A stretch of 64,000 nt of DNA from Elysia crispata (lineage: Eukaryota; Mollusca; Gastropoda; Plakobranchidae), in NCBI GenBank assembly GCA_033675545.1, contig JAWDGP010003891.1:321501-385500 (forward strand), written 5' to 3'. Numbering within the stretch: position 1 is the first letter of the stretch; the number at the start of each line of letters is the position of its first letter. Made by a program: the position numbers and the translations under genes. The notes under the pieces are model-generated. The model ran no database searches, was not told the origin of the DNA, and saw only the letters and a program-made list of their open reading frames with translations. Positions 1-28,520 of the stretch are shown here, piece after piece.

Positions 1-1895
1 CAGCCAAACCAAACTTTACCACAGTTATCTTCTTTTCCTACTCATTTAAATTTAACTTTAAATAAATCATAAAAGTGTTAATTTGGACTGAATTTATTCT
101 GCATCCCTGCGCAGACCTCCGTGTGATGCAGCAAGGGTAAAGGATAGTATCAAAATATATCGACACGAAATCAGTGATTGACGCGACACTAAGGGGGGGA
201 GCATGATCCCTGACCCGATCAATCACTTTCACTGGCGGGTTTATTTGGGGGCTGTAGCAAACCGTCTGTTTCTTCCGGCGTGCGTGCCTTTAGCCTCCAC
301 GAATTTCGACCTCACAAACGTCACTTCTTTATTTTAGTTCTGTAAATTATGTTTCCCAGAGCTCTTCCAATTTTCTCAGACTTTGTATTTTTTTTTTTTT
401 TTCATCTCAGAATAATCTGGTCAGTGAGGTGGGCCCGAGGGGTTGCCTCTTGGGTTCTTAAATCAGGACGAAGAAGGGATGTTATTGAAACAAAATGTAG
501 TGGGCTAAAGAAGGCTTCTGTTATTTAAACAAAATGTAGTGGGCTAAAGAAGGCTTACAAATGCTCCCGTTCATATTATGTTGAAGGTGAGCGATAAAAG
601 TGAAAATGACACCCGTAAATAGCTGAAATGGTATTCTGCGTCCTATCGCGTGCTGACCCAGCGATGTCTTGAGTTACATGCCGTGCTACTCCTGTTAACT
701 GTTAGCTGAATGGTACGCTATAGCTTATGTTTCACGTGCATCGTTATATCAAACTTAACTCTATACATGTATAGGGTTAAAAGCACTGAGCGGCGTTGCT
801 TGTTTTGATAATTTTTTTTATGAGTGTTTGTGTTTGTTTGTGTGTGTGTGTGGGGTGGAGGCGCTCTACTTGCATTTGTCAATTCAGGCATGTGCGCCTT
901 TTTATTACTTTTTTTTTTCATTCATCGAGGATGTTTTACAGTCTTATTTTGTTTTGATTTGTTTTGTGTTTGTTTTTGTATGTGCTGGGCTCCCCGTATA
1001 GGACTCACAAAGACCCAAAAGGGGCGAGAAACAATTCGAATTTATTCAGTGTGCTGGGCCACGGCCATGCCATTCAGACTCGGTATCCGATGTGTATGAA
1101 ATTCTTTCTTTTACCATTATAATTTTTTGTACATTGCCACGTGCACGGCTTCCGTTGGGGGTTAATTTTAAACAATGGCTGTTTCTTCTCCCGAAGGCTG
1201 CAGATTAAGACTTACATGTACAGCGTTATTTTTCCCAAGTCAACTCATTCCAAAGCATAACTTACACGACTTCTGCTTGTTAGAAGCTGATTACTACACC
1301 ATTTAAAAAATATTATGGGCCGACTTAAGCAGAGCACCCATTTTACTCGCGGTAGGGCTGAAATAATGATGAGTGAACCACTTTCCCAAAACAATAACAT
1401 GAGTTTCCTTTTGATCGAACGCGTATAACTTAAATTGATCTCAAACTTAAATCAAGTTAACAAATCAATCATTTCTACCAAAACATAATGTGGAGTCAAG
1501 TAGCCAACTAGCCTGCCGGACGGGGTTACCAGTAGTAGCAAGTTTTCTTCAAAAGGCTTGGGCTCTCGGCGGGCTATGCGAAACTCATACACATAAAATC
1601 AATGGTAACTTATTAGCGTCGAGGAAATGATTCTGTGTTGCTGTTTTGAACTGGTCAGAATAGTACTGCTTTTGGAAGTAACACTTGATATCGCGAGTAG
1701 TTGATCCAAGCAATTAGTTGGCTTCTTTGTTCTTGTAAAGCGAAGATGCGGTATGAGCTATGTAACGGTCACCAATCTACTGAAATCAATTTTTTGACTT
1801 GCCATTCTCTGGATTCTCTCTATATCAGTAAGAATTGTGTCCTCTCTCCCTTCCCTCATGTTTTACGATGGTTTCTTTGTCTGTCTGTCTGACTG

Positions 1896-1900
<5 letters not shown>
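1..1900. other. Intergenic DNA, no gene seen
   Basis: No open frame here resembles a known protein. The stretch is AT-rich with T-runs near 390 and 910 and a GT-rich patch near 840. A short tandem duplication at 481-558 is listed separately. Confidence 0.6.
481..558. repeat. Two-copy tandem repeat, 39-bp period
   Basis: The segment starting at 481 recurs at 520 with only a few changes; both copies share the stretch that ends in GGGCTAAAGAAGGCTT. It has no coding meaning. Confidence 0.85.
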
Positions 1901-1984
<84 letters not shown>

Positions 1985-2099
1985 TTTTGGTGGTCTCTCT
2001 ATCTTTCTTCGATCTTTTTCATCCTTTTTTTTTTCTCTCTTTCTCTGACTCTGTCCATCTCTTTCCTTGTCTGTCTGTTTGTCTCTGTCTCTGTCTCTG

Positions 2100-2196
<97 letters not shown>

Positions 2197-2285
2197 CTCT
2201 CTCTTTCTTTTTTGGTGGTCTCTCTATCTTTCTTTGACCTTTTTCATCCTTTTTTCTCTCTCTCGAAATCTGTCCATCTCTTTTC
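1901..2285. repeat. Two (CT)n arrays plus a duplicated spacer
   Basis: There is (CT)39 at 1901-1978 and (CT)~44 at 2106-2194. The non-repetitive segment after the first array (about 1975-2063) reappears after the second (about 2198-2285) with small differences. A block of array plus flank was therefore duplicated, rather than two microsatellites arising independently. The long Leu/Ser and Arg/Glu frames here are products of the dinucleotide repeat. Confidence 0.9.
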
Positions 2286-4474
2286 TGAACTTCCTCCCTC
2301 AATCTATCTTATTTCGCTGAGGCTATCAATCTCCTCTGATCCCGTGGTCCGCTAACACGTCTTAATTTCATCCCGTCGCTACAATAGACCTTTGCTTTTA
2401 AGAAGATTAAAAGCTGGGATTTAAAAAAAAATAATGCCAATTAGAGTAAAAGATTGGACACTGAACACCTGGCTTTTGTTTCCAGCCAAAACTTACCAAA
2501 TTACGCTCTGCACTTTCTCTGGCACTTCTAATTAAATCACCGTTGACTGATTGAGTTTGGGGATGTAGTTCTTTTTTTCTGTGCCACAGAAACCAATAAA
2601 TCGACTTTTGCTAAATTAAAGCAACACAAAACGAACATTCTAGTTTATGTGTTTCAGGTGAAACTTTGCCTTTGTATGTTTCATATGAGTTTGTTTAAAA
2701 GGTTGCATTGTTTGTGCGACTGTCGAAATAAACTAGATATGTTAGAACCTCAGTCGTAGCATCTTTCTAAATGAAACTGCATTATACAAATCATAGCATT
2801 TAAAATCATTATAAATGATTGTAGTTAGTTCCCTTGACCCTGTCTAAGACAGATATATTTTAAGGAAATGTGGATTGTGTGCTAAAACATTTAGAACTGT
2901 TAGGATGTATTCGTGTCGATTTCTTGCTCTCAATAGAACAACTCGCTGAATTTTATTTGCGTGATTTCACAATCGATCATAGTATAGAAATAATAAACAG
3001 AAACAAATGTTAGTTTGGAGGAAAGGAGATAATCATAGATCGGCCTCTGGCAATCAAAACTTAGTGCCATTTTAAAGAATTATATAGAGGCGATAATTTA
3101 TCCTTTTGACTTATTTTCCATTTAGAACGTTTTTTTGTTTTGTTTGTTTGTTGTTGTTTTTGTTTGTTTTTTTTGTTTCAAACTGTACGGTCGCTACAAA
3201 ACGAATCTGGCTTTTCTTTTTCTTTTTTTTTTTTCAAGGAAAATTAAGAAAACCGAAATAGTTTTACTGATTCGTCTACAGTGTCGTCATTCTTACTTTA
3301 CGCTCACTAAAAACCAATTTGGTGAAGGCGGCGAGAAAATAATTCACGGAACGTGATTATGAGAGGAGACGAAAATGACTAATTTGGCCTCTGGCATTGC
3401 GAATTATTCCATTCGATGGAGTTGGAAAGGGGGGAAGACATTGTGATAGTATAATGCAAAAGGGTTGTTAAAAACTGGGGGAAGGGAACAAGAAACAGAG
3501 GAATCGAAGAGACATTGATTTTCTGTGCGCTTCAGAGGCTGTGAAGAGTATTCGTATTTTTTCCGGGTGTATAGCCATATCTAAGAGTCTGGCCTTTTGT
3601 GTCTGTCACGCTCTGTCACTAAGGCCCATTTTGTTGTGCTTTGTCTTTTCGGTGGCACTTTGTTCCAGCATCATACTTATATCACGTCTTAAAGATTTGT
3701 CTCATCTCTTTCTTTTCTTTTTCATAAAGTTGTTCATATTATTTAAATTAAGCCGCTCTATTTTTTTTTTTGCCACGAATAAAATCTCTGGGAGTCAGTA
3801 GGAGTTGGCTTCTAAACACGTGAGGATTCGATTGATATCGTAGAGTCGTGCCTTAGTGTGCACAAATACAAACGCTTTGGTGAATTACACACATTCGGAG
3901 GTATTCTACCTTTGTCGGTGATTCATGGACGGCTTCATAAGTGAATTGGAATGCTTTTAATAATCATTTGTTTCCCTTTTCATAAAATGACATGGATATC
4001 ATGAAGCTTATCTTGCCTTGAATGCGGCAACACACTCTTTTCCTCGCTGTCCGCTTGTGCACGTGTTTCCATCAGTGTGTTTTCGCCAAATCGTCCGATT
4101 GAATCGTGATGAGCTTGCCACTGCTGTTCATTCATGCTGTATGAAACGATCCCTAATGTTAAACCAGGCAGAGATGGACTTCCACTGAGAGCTGTACGGC
4201 GCCCGAAATGTGCAAGTCTCTGGTCTCCACTTACTTTGGTCGCGAGCAATAAGCTAAATTTATCTTTAGTGAAGGGTTATTTGCATGACAGTGAAGGAAA
4301 ATGACGAGTGTCCGCGCCAGGATACGGCATCTTTAACTGACGCCTATCAGGCTATGCTTGTCATTACAAAACTATCATGATAAATAGAGGTCGAAAAGTT
4401 ACAATTACGTATAGAAAAGAATCCAAGCGCACGCAGCTGACTGTAACAAAAGACATTGGAAAGTTGAGTTTGGT
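2286..4474. other. Intergenic DNA, no gene seen
   Basis: AT-rich sequence with several T-runs. Short open frames (for example 3541-3801 and 3980-4249) show no recognisable domain and no supporting splice structure. Confidence 0.55.
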
Positions 4475-4494
4475 GGGGGGGGGGGGGGTGAGGG

Positions 4495-4536
<42 letters not shown>
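4475..4536. repeat. G14 run next to (GA)n
   Basis: A run of 14 G at 4475-4488 is followed within 12 bases by about 17 GA units. The G-run could form a G-quadruplex on the + strand. Confidence 0.9.
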
Positions 4537-6219
4537 CAGACAGACAGAGACAGAGAGACTTAGCGCTTTATCGATTTTCAAGTAATTCAAAAATGTGTTG
4601 CGTTTAACAATTTGATATCTATTTCAAGAAAATTGTTTGGTATTCTGGTTTGAATAGTACGAAAGCCTTGAAAAGACAGAAGTAGTACTTCTGATCATTC
4701 TCATCTGCCTTTAATTACTGTTTCTTAACTGTGAATATATAAGCTTAAACATTCTAGATTAAGTGCAATCGTATCAATTTCATGTTGTCTTGTTGGTCAA
4801 ATCACATAGAATCTCAGCGTAGGGTCGTCTCTTTATGGGGAAAAAAATAATACCCAAACAGAGCCAAGTGGATTTTTAAATGAAGGCCGATAATGCATGC
4901 GTTATAACTTTGTGGGTGTACATCGCAGTTCATGCCAAATAGATTATCTTATGATATTTATTTCGCTTTTATAGATTCTGCTCACTACTTGAATTGTAGG
5001 TGACACATCACGGCCGAAACATTCTGCCGGTCGATTTCTAATTCACAGAGTCACTTGAATTGTGATGGAACAAAAGCAAATCGCATAATATCGGGTTTGC
5101 TTTGCGCTCTGTGTGAAATATAATCAGTTTCATATTTCTGCTTGGTCAATTAGTGTTTTGCCTTTTATCTCTCATTGTAAGTCGAGCGCTTCAGTGAATT
5201 ATCTTACTGATGTTGAATAAGTGCATGAGAAGTATCATACGGAAACTGCTTTCTTTTTTTTTTTTTTTTGCGAGAAATGTTTAATATACCTGATAGTAAT
5301 AAGAAGAACTATCTTGGCTATGTGCTGAGCGAAAGACCTTGTACTATCCTTGAATTTCTATTTACCTTTCTCGTGACATTCTTCTCACAAATTGAACAAA
5401 TATGTGTCACTTTTGACTAGGCAAAACCCAACCAAGCGGCAGCATTTGTCGTTTAGGGGACGGACAGCCAAATTGGCTTTTATACGGTGGAGGTAAGTCG
5501 CAGGGAAGAGCGCAGTAAACCAAGCCGACTGCTAACTGGGTCGGTGGCGTATTTTTCCGACAGCGTGTGATTCGCGAGACCTCAGGGTTAGTAGACTATG
5601 TACCAACATCCAAGCTGTTGTGAAAGTAGTGTCATGCATCAACCCTTGCTGTCACAGGATCGGAGTTCAGGTTTCAGTTCCGTCAATTCCTTAGTTTGTG
5701 ACTCTCTTGTTTTACAGATACACTTCTGGAATAATCTGGATAGTAAGTGTTCAGTTTAATAGATTGAATTTATTCCCGGGTGGTGTAAATCTCCTATGAA
5801 TTCAACTGTTCCTTTATACGTGGATAAATCTCGGTGATTTGCACATGTTCTAAGATTCAACCATTATTTTGATAATTATTTTAAGATCTTCGAAAGATAT
5901 CAACAAACTGAATCTATTTTCTTAGTTGCAAAACAGATAAAACTTTAAAGGAGTATTATTTGTTACAGCAGATTGTGTATCATTAATCGATCGACTCTTC
6001 AAAGGGAAACGATAATTTTGAAGTTTTATGATTTTTGTTAATGACTCCCATTGAGCCATCAAAACCAATTATCCAACTTCAGCTTTGCAATCGCGTTGTT
6101 TGCGTGATACCCATCAACTATGTATAAATATTAACTTTACTTACTTTTAGATATAAAAAAAAAAAAAACAAGAAATGGGAGATATCCTTGTCGGTTACTG
6201 CACTACATCATGGAAAATA
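4537..6219. other. Intergenic DNA, no gene seen
   Basis: No gene is recognised. The part around 5430-5700 has higher GC than its surroundings but no frame or RNA fold I can name. Confidence 0.5.
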
Positions 6220-6929
6220 GAAGATTGTTTCTTGGTGCTATTTATATTGGTGGGAATCACGCATTGGACCGACTCCAACCTGTTAGCGGAGAAGATCGTT
6301 TCTTGGTGCTATTTATATTGGTGGGAATCACGCATTGGACCGACTCCAACCTGTTAGCGGAGAAGATCGTTTCTTGGTGCTATTTATATTGGTGGGAATC
6401 ACGCATTGGACCGACTCCAACCTGTTAGCGGAGAAGATCGTTTCTTGGTGCTATTTATATTGGTGGGAATCACGCATTGGACCGACTCCAACCTATTAGC
6501 GGAGAAGATCGTTTCTTGGTGCTATTTATATTGGTGGGAATCACGCATTGGACCGACTCCAACCTGTTAGCGGAGAAGATCGTTTCTTGGTGCTATTTAT
6601 ATTGGTGGGAATCACGCATTGGACCGACTCCAACCTATTAGCGGAGAAGATCGTTTCTTGGTGCTATTTATATTGGTGGGAATCACGCATTGGACCGACT
6701 CCAACCTGTTAGCGGAGAAGATCGTTTCTTGGTGCTATTTATATTGGTGGGAATCACGCATTGGACCGACTCCAACCTATTAGCGGAGAAGATCGTTTCT
6801 TGGTGCTATTTATATTGGTGGGAATCACGCATTGGACCGACTCCAACCTGTTAGCGGAGAAGATCGTTTCTTGGTGCTATTTATATTGGTGGGAATCACG
6901 CATTGGACCGACTCCAACCTATTAGCGGA
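6220..6929. repeat. Minisatellite, ten 71-bp copies with 142-bp higher-order period
   Basis: Unit starts fall at 6220, 6291, 6362, 6433, 6504, 6575, 6646, 6717, 6788 and 6859, each 71 bp apart. The copies are almost identical. One position near the unit end reads CTGTTAGC or CTATTAGC. The first two copies have G; from the third copy on, G and A alternate strictly (GAGAGAGA), which makes a 142-bp dimer the recent unit of amplification. The first copy also has GATTG in place of GATCG. Because 71 is not divisible by three, the apparent peptides at 6175-6428 change frame at every copy and are not a gene. Confidence 0.97.
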
Positions 6930-6937
6930 GAAGACGG

Positions 6938-7045
6938 CAGCGACGTCCGGTCGACTACAGCGTCATGGTTAAGCGATGGGAAGTGAGCTTTCTTGTCATG
7001 TCAGGACATCTTGAGTTCAAATCTTGAGTGCGCCTATTGTGAAGT
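6938..7045 (+). repeat. tRNA-like SINE head (tentative)
   Basis: A box-A-like stretch at 6966-6979 (TGGTTAAGCGATGG) is followed 33 bases later by a box-B-like GAGTTCAAATC at 7013-7023. Spacing and order fit an RNA polymerase III internal promoter of tRNA origin. It abuts the minisatellite, so the satellite may have grown from the flank of a SINE. No full cloverleaf is visible. Confidence 0.4.
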
Positions 7046-10000
7046 GGACTCTTTTTGAAGATGCGCTTCATGTAGATGTACTCATAAAACATAGGTATGA
7101 AAACAGGTGCTCAAAAAAAATATCTAGTCGATAAACAATGTAGTACTCTTAACAAAACTGAAATTGGTAAATAACTTAAAGAAGTCTTCGCCTTGTTAAA
7201 GCCTGAGGACCCATCTCCCGATTGACTTCGTTTACATAATAGTTTAGAGCTTCTTCGTTTTAAAATTCGAATGGCAATTACACAGGTCGATCATCTGAGA
7301 AATGGTACGATTCAGGTTTTGCTTAATCTATCTGCGTTTTCAACCAATTCAAAGAAGGCTTTCAAACATGTCAGTAGAATATTGACCCAAAAAGAAATAA
7401 CTTATATCTCTTGCTAACAACATTCATGTTTATTTATACAACGAAAGGAAAAGGACGATACAATAAACTGATGAGAAAACGTACAAGCCTTTTAACTTGA
7501 GCTTGCACATCTTGTAACTACTGAAGTGGATTTGAGCGACAATAAGACAAAGGAGGCTTTTCTCTATATATTCGGATGATCGCTGCGTTTGTAAGCTGCT
7601 TTTTTTCTGTTTTGTCCAATCTGTTATGTATTTTTAGGGAACCTCTCCTTGAATGACTGTTACGTGACCACCAAGCTCAGGATAGAAGTTAAGCTGAAAT
7701 CTCACTATCAACTAAATATTGCCCGAACATGATGATGAGCTGCAAAGGTTGGCTCATCACTGTGAGCACTTTGTTTGACACGAGACCAAAGTCGAATTTA
7801 TCGGCTGTTATCAGTAGATTAGATTCAATTAATAATTTTAAAGTGTTTAAAGTTTTGAGCCACGGCCGAGACAAAATGGCGCCCTGACAGCACAAACTTT
7901 AGAGCGAAGCCACTACGCTTTCAAGGTCCCATTTATTGCTTAGGGCTTGAAACCCGCTACATTTCTCGGCCGTCTTGTATACTTAAATTGTTTAAACGAA
8001 AAACTGTCCCTATCTTGACGCACTCTCATTGTAGCGAGGCAGCAAGCCGAGGCTGTTGGTCGTTGACCTGGCGTATCTCATCAGCACATGAATGTCACAT
8101 CTGCTTCCATCTGACGGGCTGACTTCAAGGCGCAACTGTTGCTCGGTTCCGCTCCTGTTATATTTATGCATATAATATATTATGCAGACATGTGTTCTCT
8201 GCAAATGGCCAAGGCACTTGGTATATAGTGGCTTTTTTTTTTGTCTCCAATTCCAGCCTCAACCAAATAGGTTTCAGAGTATGAATTTCCCATGAAATGG
8301 CTATTTGGAGTCGGATCCGTGGAACAACTTTTAGGTTTTCTTTTTTTTTCTTTTCCGGCCAAGCCTGAAGGTAAAGAGAGGCGAGATGGGGATGTTAAAG
8401 AGGCTTTGAAAAAGTCGATGAAAGTAAGAATGGGGATGGAATAGAGTCTATAGCAAGGCAAGCGACTTTGGTTAGCATGCGGGTGAAGTTAATGGACTCT
8501 TCACTCACACTTAGCCTGTGGTGCCATTTTGAGGGGGAAATGCGCAGCATGGTTCATTATGTGGCTCATTATAGACCGTGCGAACTGTCTGCGCATTTCA
8601 ATTAAAGCACAGTTTTAAAGAATGCAATATTTTTCACACAAGAATTCGGTATTTGCAAAATGTATGGTCTCCATCTGGTCTGTCATAGATGTTTTTGATG
8701 ATAGTGGCATCCAGTGAAAACACATTTTTACAAATCCTATTTTGCGGCTGACTTTATGTGGATTGTGAATATATATGGTGTAATAACGACATGGTATTCC
8801 GCCGGTAGTGAAGGACTCTATGTTCTACAGTTTGCCTTGCTATGTACGGCAAAATCTCGTGTTTTGAATACTGCGAAATTCTTGAGGTTTCTGTTGTGCA
8901 AGCCTGAAAGCTACACAACAGTGATGGCAAAATGCTGGGAAGTCGGTGAAAATACTGTAGAAACGATTTGACTATGTGGTACGGTATTTGAAGTTGCCGA
9001 GTCCACCATGCTGGATGCAGTTCAGTGTCAGCGTGACCCAGAGATCTAGACCTCCTCGTAAATCACTGTTGAAGAATTTTCCCCCAGGTCTCTTGGAAAC
9101 TACACGAAACAAAAGCGCATATTCGTTATAATTTGACACCGACAAGCACAGAACGTGTGTATCAGTGAAATATCTTGTAGTTTGGCTAAGCCAAGCAAAA
9201 ACTGCTCGCAAAGTGTTTGCTGCCCCACTTTTGTTACTTGGAGGAAAGTTGGCTTTCAATTTCTTAACGTCCCCTTAACTCCCGATCAGTGTTAATACGA
9301 GAGGAACAGTGCAGTTTCGTTTGCTATTATGTAGGGTTGTAATATATATTTATATATATCAGTACATATTTGGTTTGGGGAGAGGCGGGAAGAAAAGGTA
9401 GATTGTAGATTGTCACAAGTTGATATATTGCACAGAGATTTTAGCAAACGTCGTTTTCTTTTTAATTTTGTTTGTTTGCAACTGCGGTACGTTTAGTGAG
9501 GGCTTTAAATTACCCGTGGTCGCAGATGTTTGTCTTTCCAGACTGTTAACTCTTCTTTCAAGCCTAGCCTCAAACGTGCGACTGTACATTTCCTGTTAGA
9601 TTTTCGAGTATGTAACTAAAGAACCCAACCAGGTAGTGAAGGAATTGACATTTCCCGCGGATGGAGCTTTCTGTCTGTTGTTTACAGTGTCACAGCGGAA
9701 GAGATGAGAGCCGCGAATTACCAAGCAGCGAACATGCCGATTCCAGATGCTTTCACTTCAGTCGGAGCTGTGGGCGATGATAAGCTTTTCTAGTCGAATC
9801 TGTGCAGTTTGAGAGAATTAAACCGTGCCCACTTCAGCACTAGATCTCCGATGTGGTGATATAAAACTATCTAAAGAATTCTCTCGCACAGTGATATACG
9901 ATACCATTTGCAAAACAATTTTTGAGAATTGTGCACCCGACTTATTAATTTATATTTAATTAGACGATTTCCTGTGCAGAAAACTGCACTCACTTTGAAA

Positions 10001-10269
10001 GTAGATGAAAAAAAACAACCTTCTCATAAACTCTTTGTCAAACTGTCAAGATGATGTTAAACAATATGAAGCAGGCCACTTCTCCTGTAAGCAGCATCAG
10101 TTTCCTTTGTGCCCATCTGTTTGACCCAATATGAGCGGTTCAACCAGGAGACCTTTTGGCATTCTGGCAATCTGTCTTAAATCTTTGTCGCTTTATGAGT
10201 TAGCTTTATACATGTCTACCTTTACATATCCACGGCTTAAATATTCTCTGCGTATGACTGTCTGTCTGC

Positions 10270-10272
<3 letters not shown>
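7046..10272. other. Intergenic DNA, no gene seen
   Basis: Several frames of 60-95 codons exist on both strands (for example 8180-8461 and 8972-9259 on the - strand), but none shows a recognisable motif, signal peptide or splice partner. Confidence 0.5.

Positions 10273-10330
<58 letters not shown>
10273..10330. repeat. (CT)n microsatellite, ~29 units
   Basis: Uninterrupted CT dinucleotides. A second array follows at 10557-10621, and the DNA between them is itself pyrimidine-rich. Confidence 0.95.
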
Positions 10331-10334
<4 letters not shown>

Positions 10335-10553
10335 TCCTAATATGTTTTTATCTATCTCTGCCTGCCCCTTTCTTTTCTCATATGTCTCTCGTTCAACGCC
10401 CTCGTCGTCCTCCTTCGCTTCACTCTGCTTGTTCTCAGTTTTTCCTTCCTTTCGCTTTCCTTCTGTCCTCTATCTCTTCTTCCACGTTTCTTTCTATCTT
10501 TCTCCCTTCTCATCCCTCTTTTTTTAAACCACTTTCACCCTCCCACACCCTTT

Positions 10554-10556
<3 letters not shown>

Positions 10557-10621
<65 letters not shown>
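10557..10621. repeat. (CT)n microsatellite, ~32 units
   Basis: Uninterrupted CT dinucleotides, ending in a short TCAC/TCTC-rich tail. Confidence 0.95.
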
Positions 10622-10624
<3 letters not shown>

Positions 10625-13030
10625 ACTCACTCACTCTATCTCTCAGTATCTGTATATATTCATATACACAGCCCCAAATAAAATCAGGGCAAGGAGTAGA
10701 CCATGCCATTGAACATGGCAGTGTAGTTTCAGTATTATATGCATGTAGACGGCTCTTGGAACGGGGGTTTTAGTGTTCGAGTCTTGGTTGGGGCATTGAG
10801 AGTGTTGGAAGATTCTGAACTAATTTCCTCAGCGTCACTCAATAGTGAAATGGAGAAGGCTAGTCCCACAGCTCCCCGTCTCAAATACTCTATAATCTGA
10901 GAACGACACATTAAATACCGGTGGTTAGTGCCCGCGGGGAATCGTTGTCTTGAGAGCTTGGAACTCTTAAGAGGTTTTAGCACCGTAGAAAATCGCTCTT
11001 TTTCTATGATGGGACCACCACTGAATTATATTAAAGTATTACTATCGTCATTCAAAATCGAACCACGCAATGAGAGCTTTTGTAATCCATCTCATAAGCC
11101 TCGGAGCTGATTCTCCTCTTCGCCTCTTGCCCGCGGGCACTCTAGGCACTAGAGAATCAAAGGCAGTGTCTCACAGTGCCGCATAAAGCGAAGTGCGAAT
11201 CCATAGCATCTGGACTAGAGAAACTCAGACCTGTCGCTGGATCTATGACGTGAGAGGTGGGCGTGTCACAGATGGTTCTATTTTTTCTTCTTTTGTGTTA
11301 CTATTGTGGAGTGAGCGCCCTTTTCTGCCGCCGGGACCCCGTCTCACTTCTTACTGCCCTGTGCCTTATGCCAATGTTAGCTCTGTTTTGGTTTGAGGCT
11401 GCGGCGGACGCTGCTTAGCTTATTGGATGAGATGCCATAAGTGAAGTACATACAGACGTACCATTATCTTCTTCGATTATAATAGTGTCAGTCATACGCG
11501 CACACCTTAGAATGTTCCACTCACTCTATGGGAGATCCCGGAATGGAATTTCACAAAGATTTTATGCTATGTATTTAAATCGGACGAGCTTCGGCGTTTA
11601 AGTAAATCATTAATTTTATTGACTTGAATATGTTAATTTTGAGTGTTGGTGTCACGAATTCATCTGCAAAGTTTCAATTTCTCAGTTCATGATCCATCGT
11701 TATTTTATCTTACTTATGTCTTGATACTGTGGGATGAAATGTGCGTGAAGGATATGATGTTGCTAGTTAGAGCAATACAAACTATCAACAGATACACCAC
11801 GAAAAAAGCATTTATGCACTTTAAAAAAAAAAAAAATTTTCTGCATCTTCAATTGAGAAGGTTTTCATGAGTTGCGGTATAGTTGCTATTTTGAAACCCT
11901 CATAACGTAATAAAGAAGATAAAAATGAGTTATGAAAAGTTCTGCTCGTGACAATCTCACCTAGCGCACTATATAATCATCTAGGCTGTGACATTTTCAT
12001 AATTATCTACATTAATTGTCATTCTTCGTGTAAAATAATTATTTTGCTTCTGCGCGAGGCAAAAACAGAATCGTGTTAGCTGCACCGGCTAAGTAGTCAA
12101 TTATCGTAGCAAATGTTGAAATCCACGACTTTCTGCAGATTATTTCATACATTCAGCAAGTCCATAAATATCGCCATTTGAATTAATGAATGAAAACTGT
12201 AAATGGAAATTTGGGTCGTGGTTGATTGCAAATGGGAAGCTCCGTAAAAGAACTTTGACACAGTAAATGTAATGGCGGTCTTTAGGTATCCGTTCATGTT
12301 TCATAGGATCAATTCTCATGTATAAATAATACACCGCTGGCTTCCAGAACTAATATGCGTGGTGCTTTTCTAAATTACTAAACCATTTGAGTCTCTTTAG
12401 GGCTAACCCCCTAATGGTCATTTCTGAAGTGTCGCCTTTGTTCTGGCCATGCTCAAGTGGTTCACCGGATCGCGTTGTGTACAAGTGACGTGGCGGTGAG
12501 CTCACCTCCATGTCCAGTTAGCGGTAAACCATCACTTGACGCCAGGTGGGCCCAAACAACCCAGCCAGTCACAGGGCAGTATCCCGTCGGAAGTTATGCC
12601 TGGGCTGGGACCGTTTGTTAGGCTTTAGCTGAGTAAAGAAATAGCCACAAAGCGAGCCTTACCATGAACGGTAAATAAAAAAAAGTATTTATTATTATTA
12701 CTAGACATGGACAGGCCTTCGAAATATATCGCTGGTTTTCTGGATAGGGATGGTCTGACAAACTTAACGGCTGTTCAGTGCTCTTGATGCTTTTGCATAT
12801 ATAGTATCTAGTCTCATTACTTGGCCGAACCCTAGTTTTGTTCAATGCTCTAATTTTTTTTTCATTTATGATATCTTGAAAAGTCTTACCCGAATACTGC
12901 ATGAATTCAAGCCTGGTGCAGCTCGCCTACTCTTCGCGCAAGCTCTCAGAAACGTGTTTTTTTTAAAGGTTTTTTTTTTGTATCGACAGCAGAACGCTAA
13001 CTAAAACAGTTGAAGCTCCCTTGAGCTAGG
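10622..13030. other. Intergenic DNA, no gene seen
   Basis: No gene is recognised. Positions 12420-12605 are GC-richer than the surroundings and might be an old SINE or other repeat, but I cannot identify it. A box-B-like GTGTTCGAGTCTTG lies near 10772 without a convincing box A. Confidence 0.45.
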
Positions 13031-13032
13031 CC

Positions 13033-13040
13033 TATAAAAG
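13033..13040 (+). promoter_or_regulatory. Candidate TATA box for the xylosyltransferase gene
   Basis: TATAAAAG sits about 180 bp upstream of the tentative first coding exon, inside CCTATAAAAGGCGGC. A start site about 30 bp downstream would leave a 5' leader of about 155 nt containing one short upstream ORF (ATG near 13066). Confidence 0.4.
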
Positions 13041-13221
13041 GCGGCAAAAAAACATGGTGACATCGATGACTTCTAATAATTATCTCCAATGTGAGCAGTC
13101 AGAGAAACAGTATTCGGTCGTGTTTTCCCTACTCGTTTTTAACTGAATCCGTTCAAACCTTGTAGAAGATAACAGTGGTGACATCAGGCGCTCTTGTTAG
13201 CACGTTACTGTGCTGATCGCC

Positions 13222-28157
<14,936 letters not shown>

Positions 28158-28520
28158 CAACAAATCACCTCTAGATTTACCTTAGAAAGTCCTCTATCTT
28201 CACATTCCTTGATTTCGTCTGAATGTCGCAACAGTCCTTTATCCACAAACTCTCACAGCTCTATATCAGCATCATGCAAACACTTCACAAAATGGCTTGC
28301 TTCCAGTTCTGAAAGCTTTTCACCCTATGCAGATCAGGATGGTCCTCAAGACTTCCTTGACAGGTGTGAGTCTTCTAGTTGTCTGAAAAGTAAAGACGAC
28401 AGTGAGCCATCACCCTTGGGTTGTCTTACCTCTGCTAACAGCTTCATCCTTCTTTTTGTGGTACTTCTTTTGTCCTTTTTGTTTGATTTTGTATGTGCAA
28501 CTTGGTCACTTAATTCATAG
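28158..28520 (+). other. In-frame open extension after the XYLT stop
   Basis: After TGA (followed by C) the same frame stays open for 120 codons to TAG at 28518-28520. The encoded stretch is Ser-rich, acidic in the middle, and ends with a strongly hydrophobic run FILLFVVLLLSFLFDFV. It could be a read-through extension, a remnant of a longer ancestral C-terminus, or chance. Confidence 0.4.

Noticed and set aside
1837-2355. Long Leu/Ser and Arg/Glu frames (also at 13877-14161, 14101-15020, 15427-15627 and 61772-62168)
   Set aside because: They are translations of CT/GA/AT dinucleotide arrays, open in several frames at once, with no real protein features.
6175-6428. Repetitive peptide with ITHWTDSN-type units
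   Set aside because: A 71-bp unit shifts frame at every copy, so no repeat protein is encoded.
6220-6929. CRISPR-like array
   Set aside because: Direct tandem copies without unique spacers in a eukaryotic genome.
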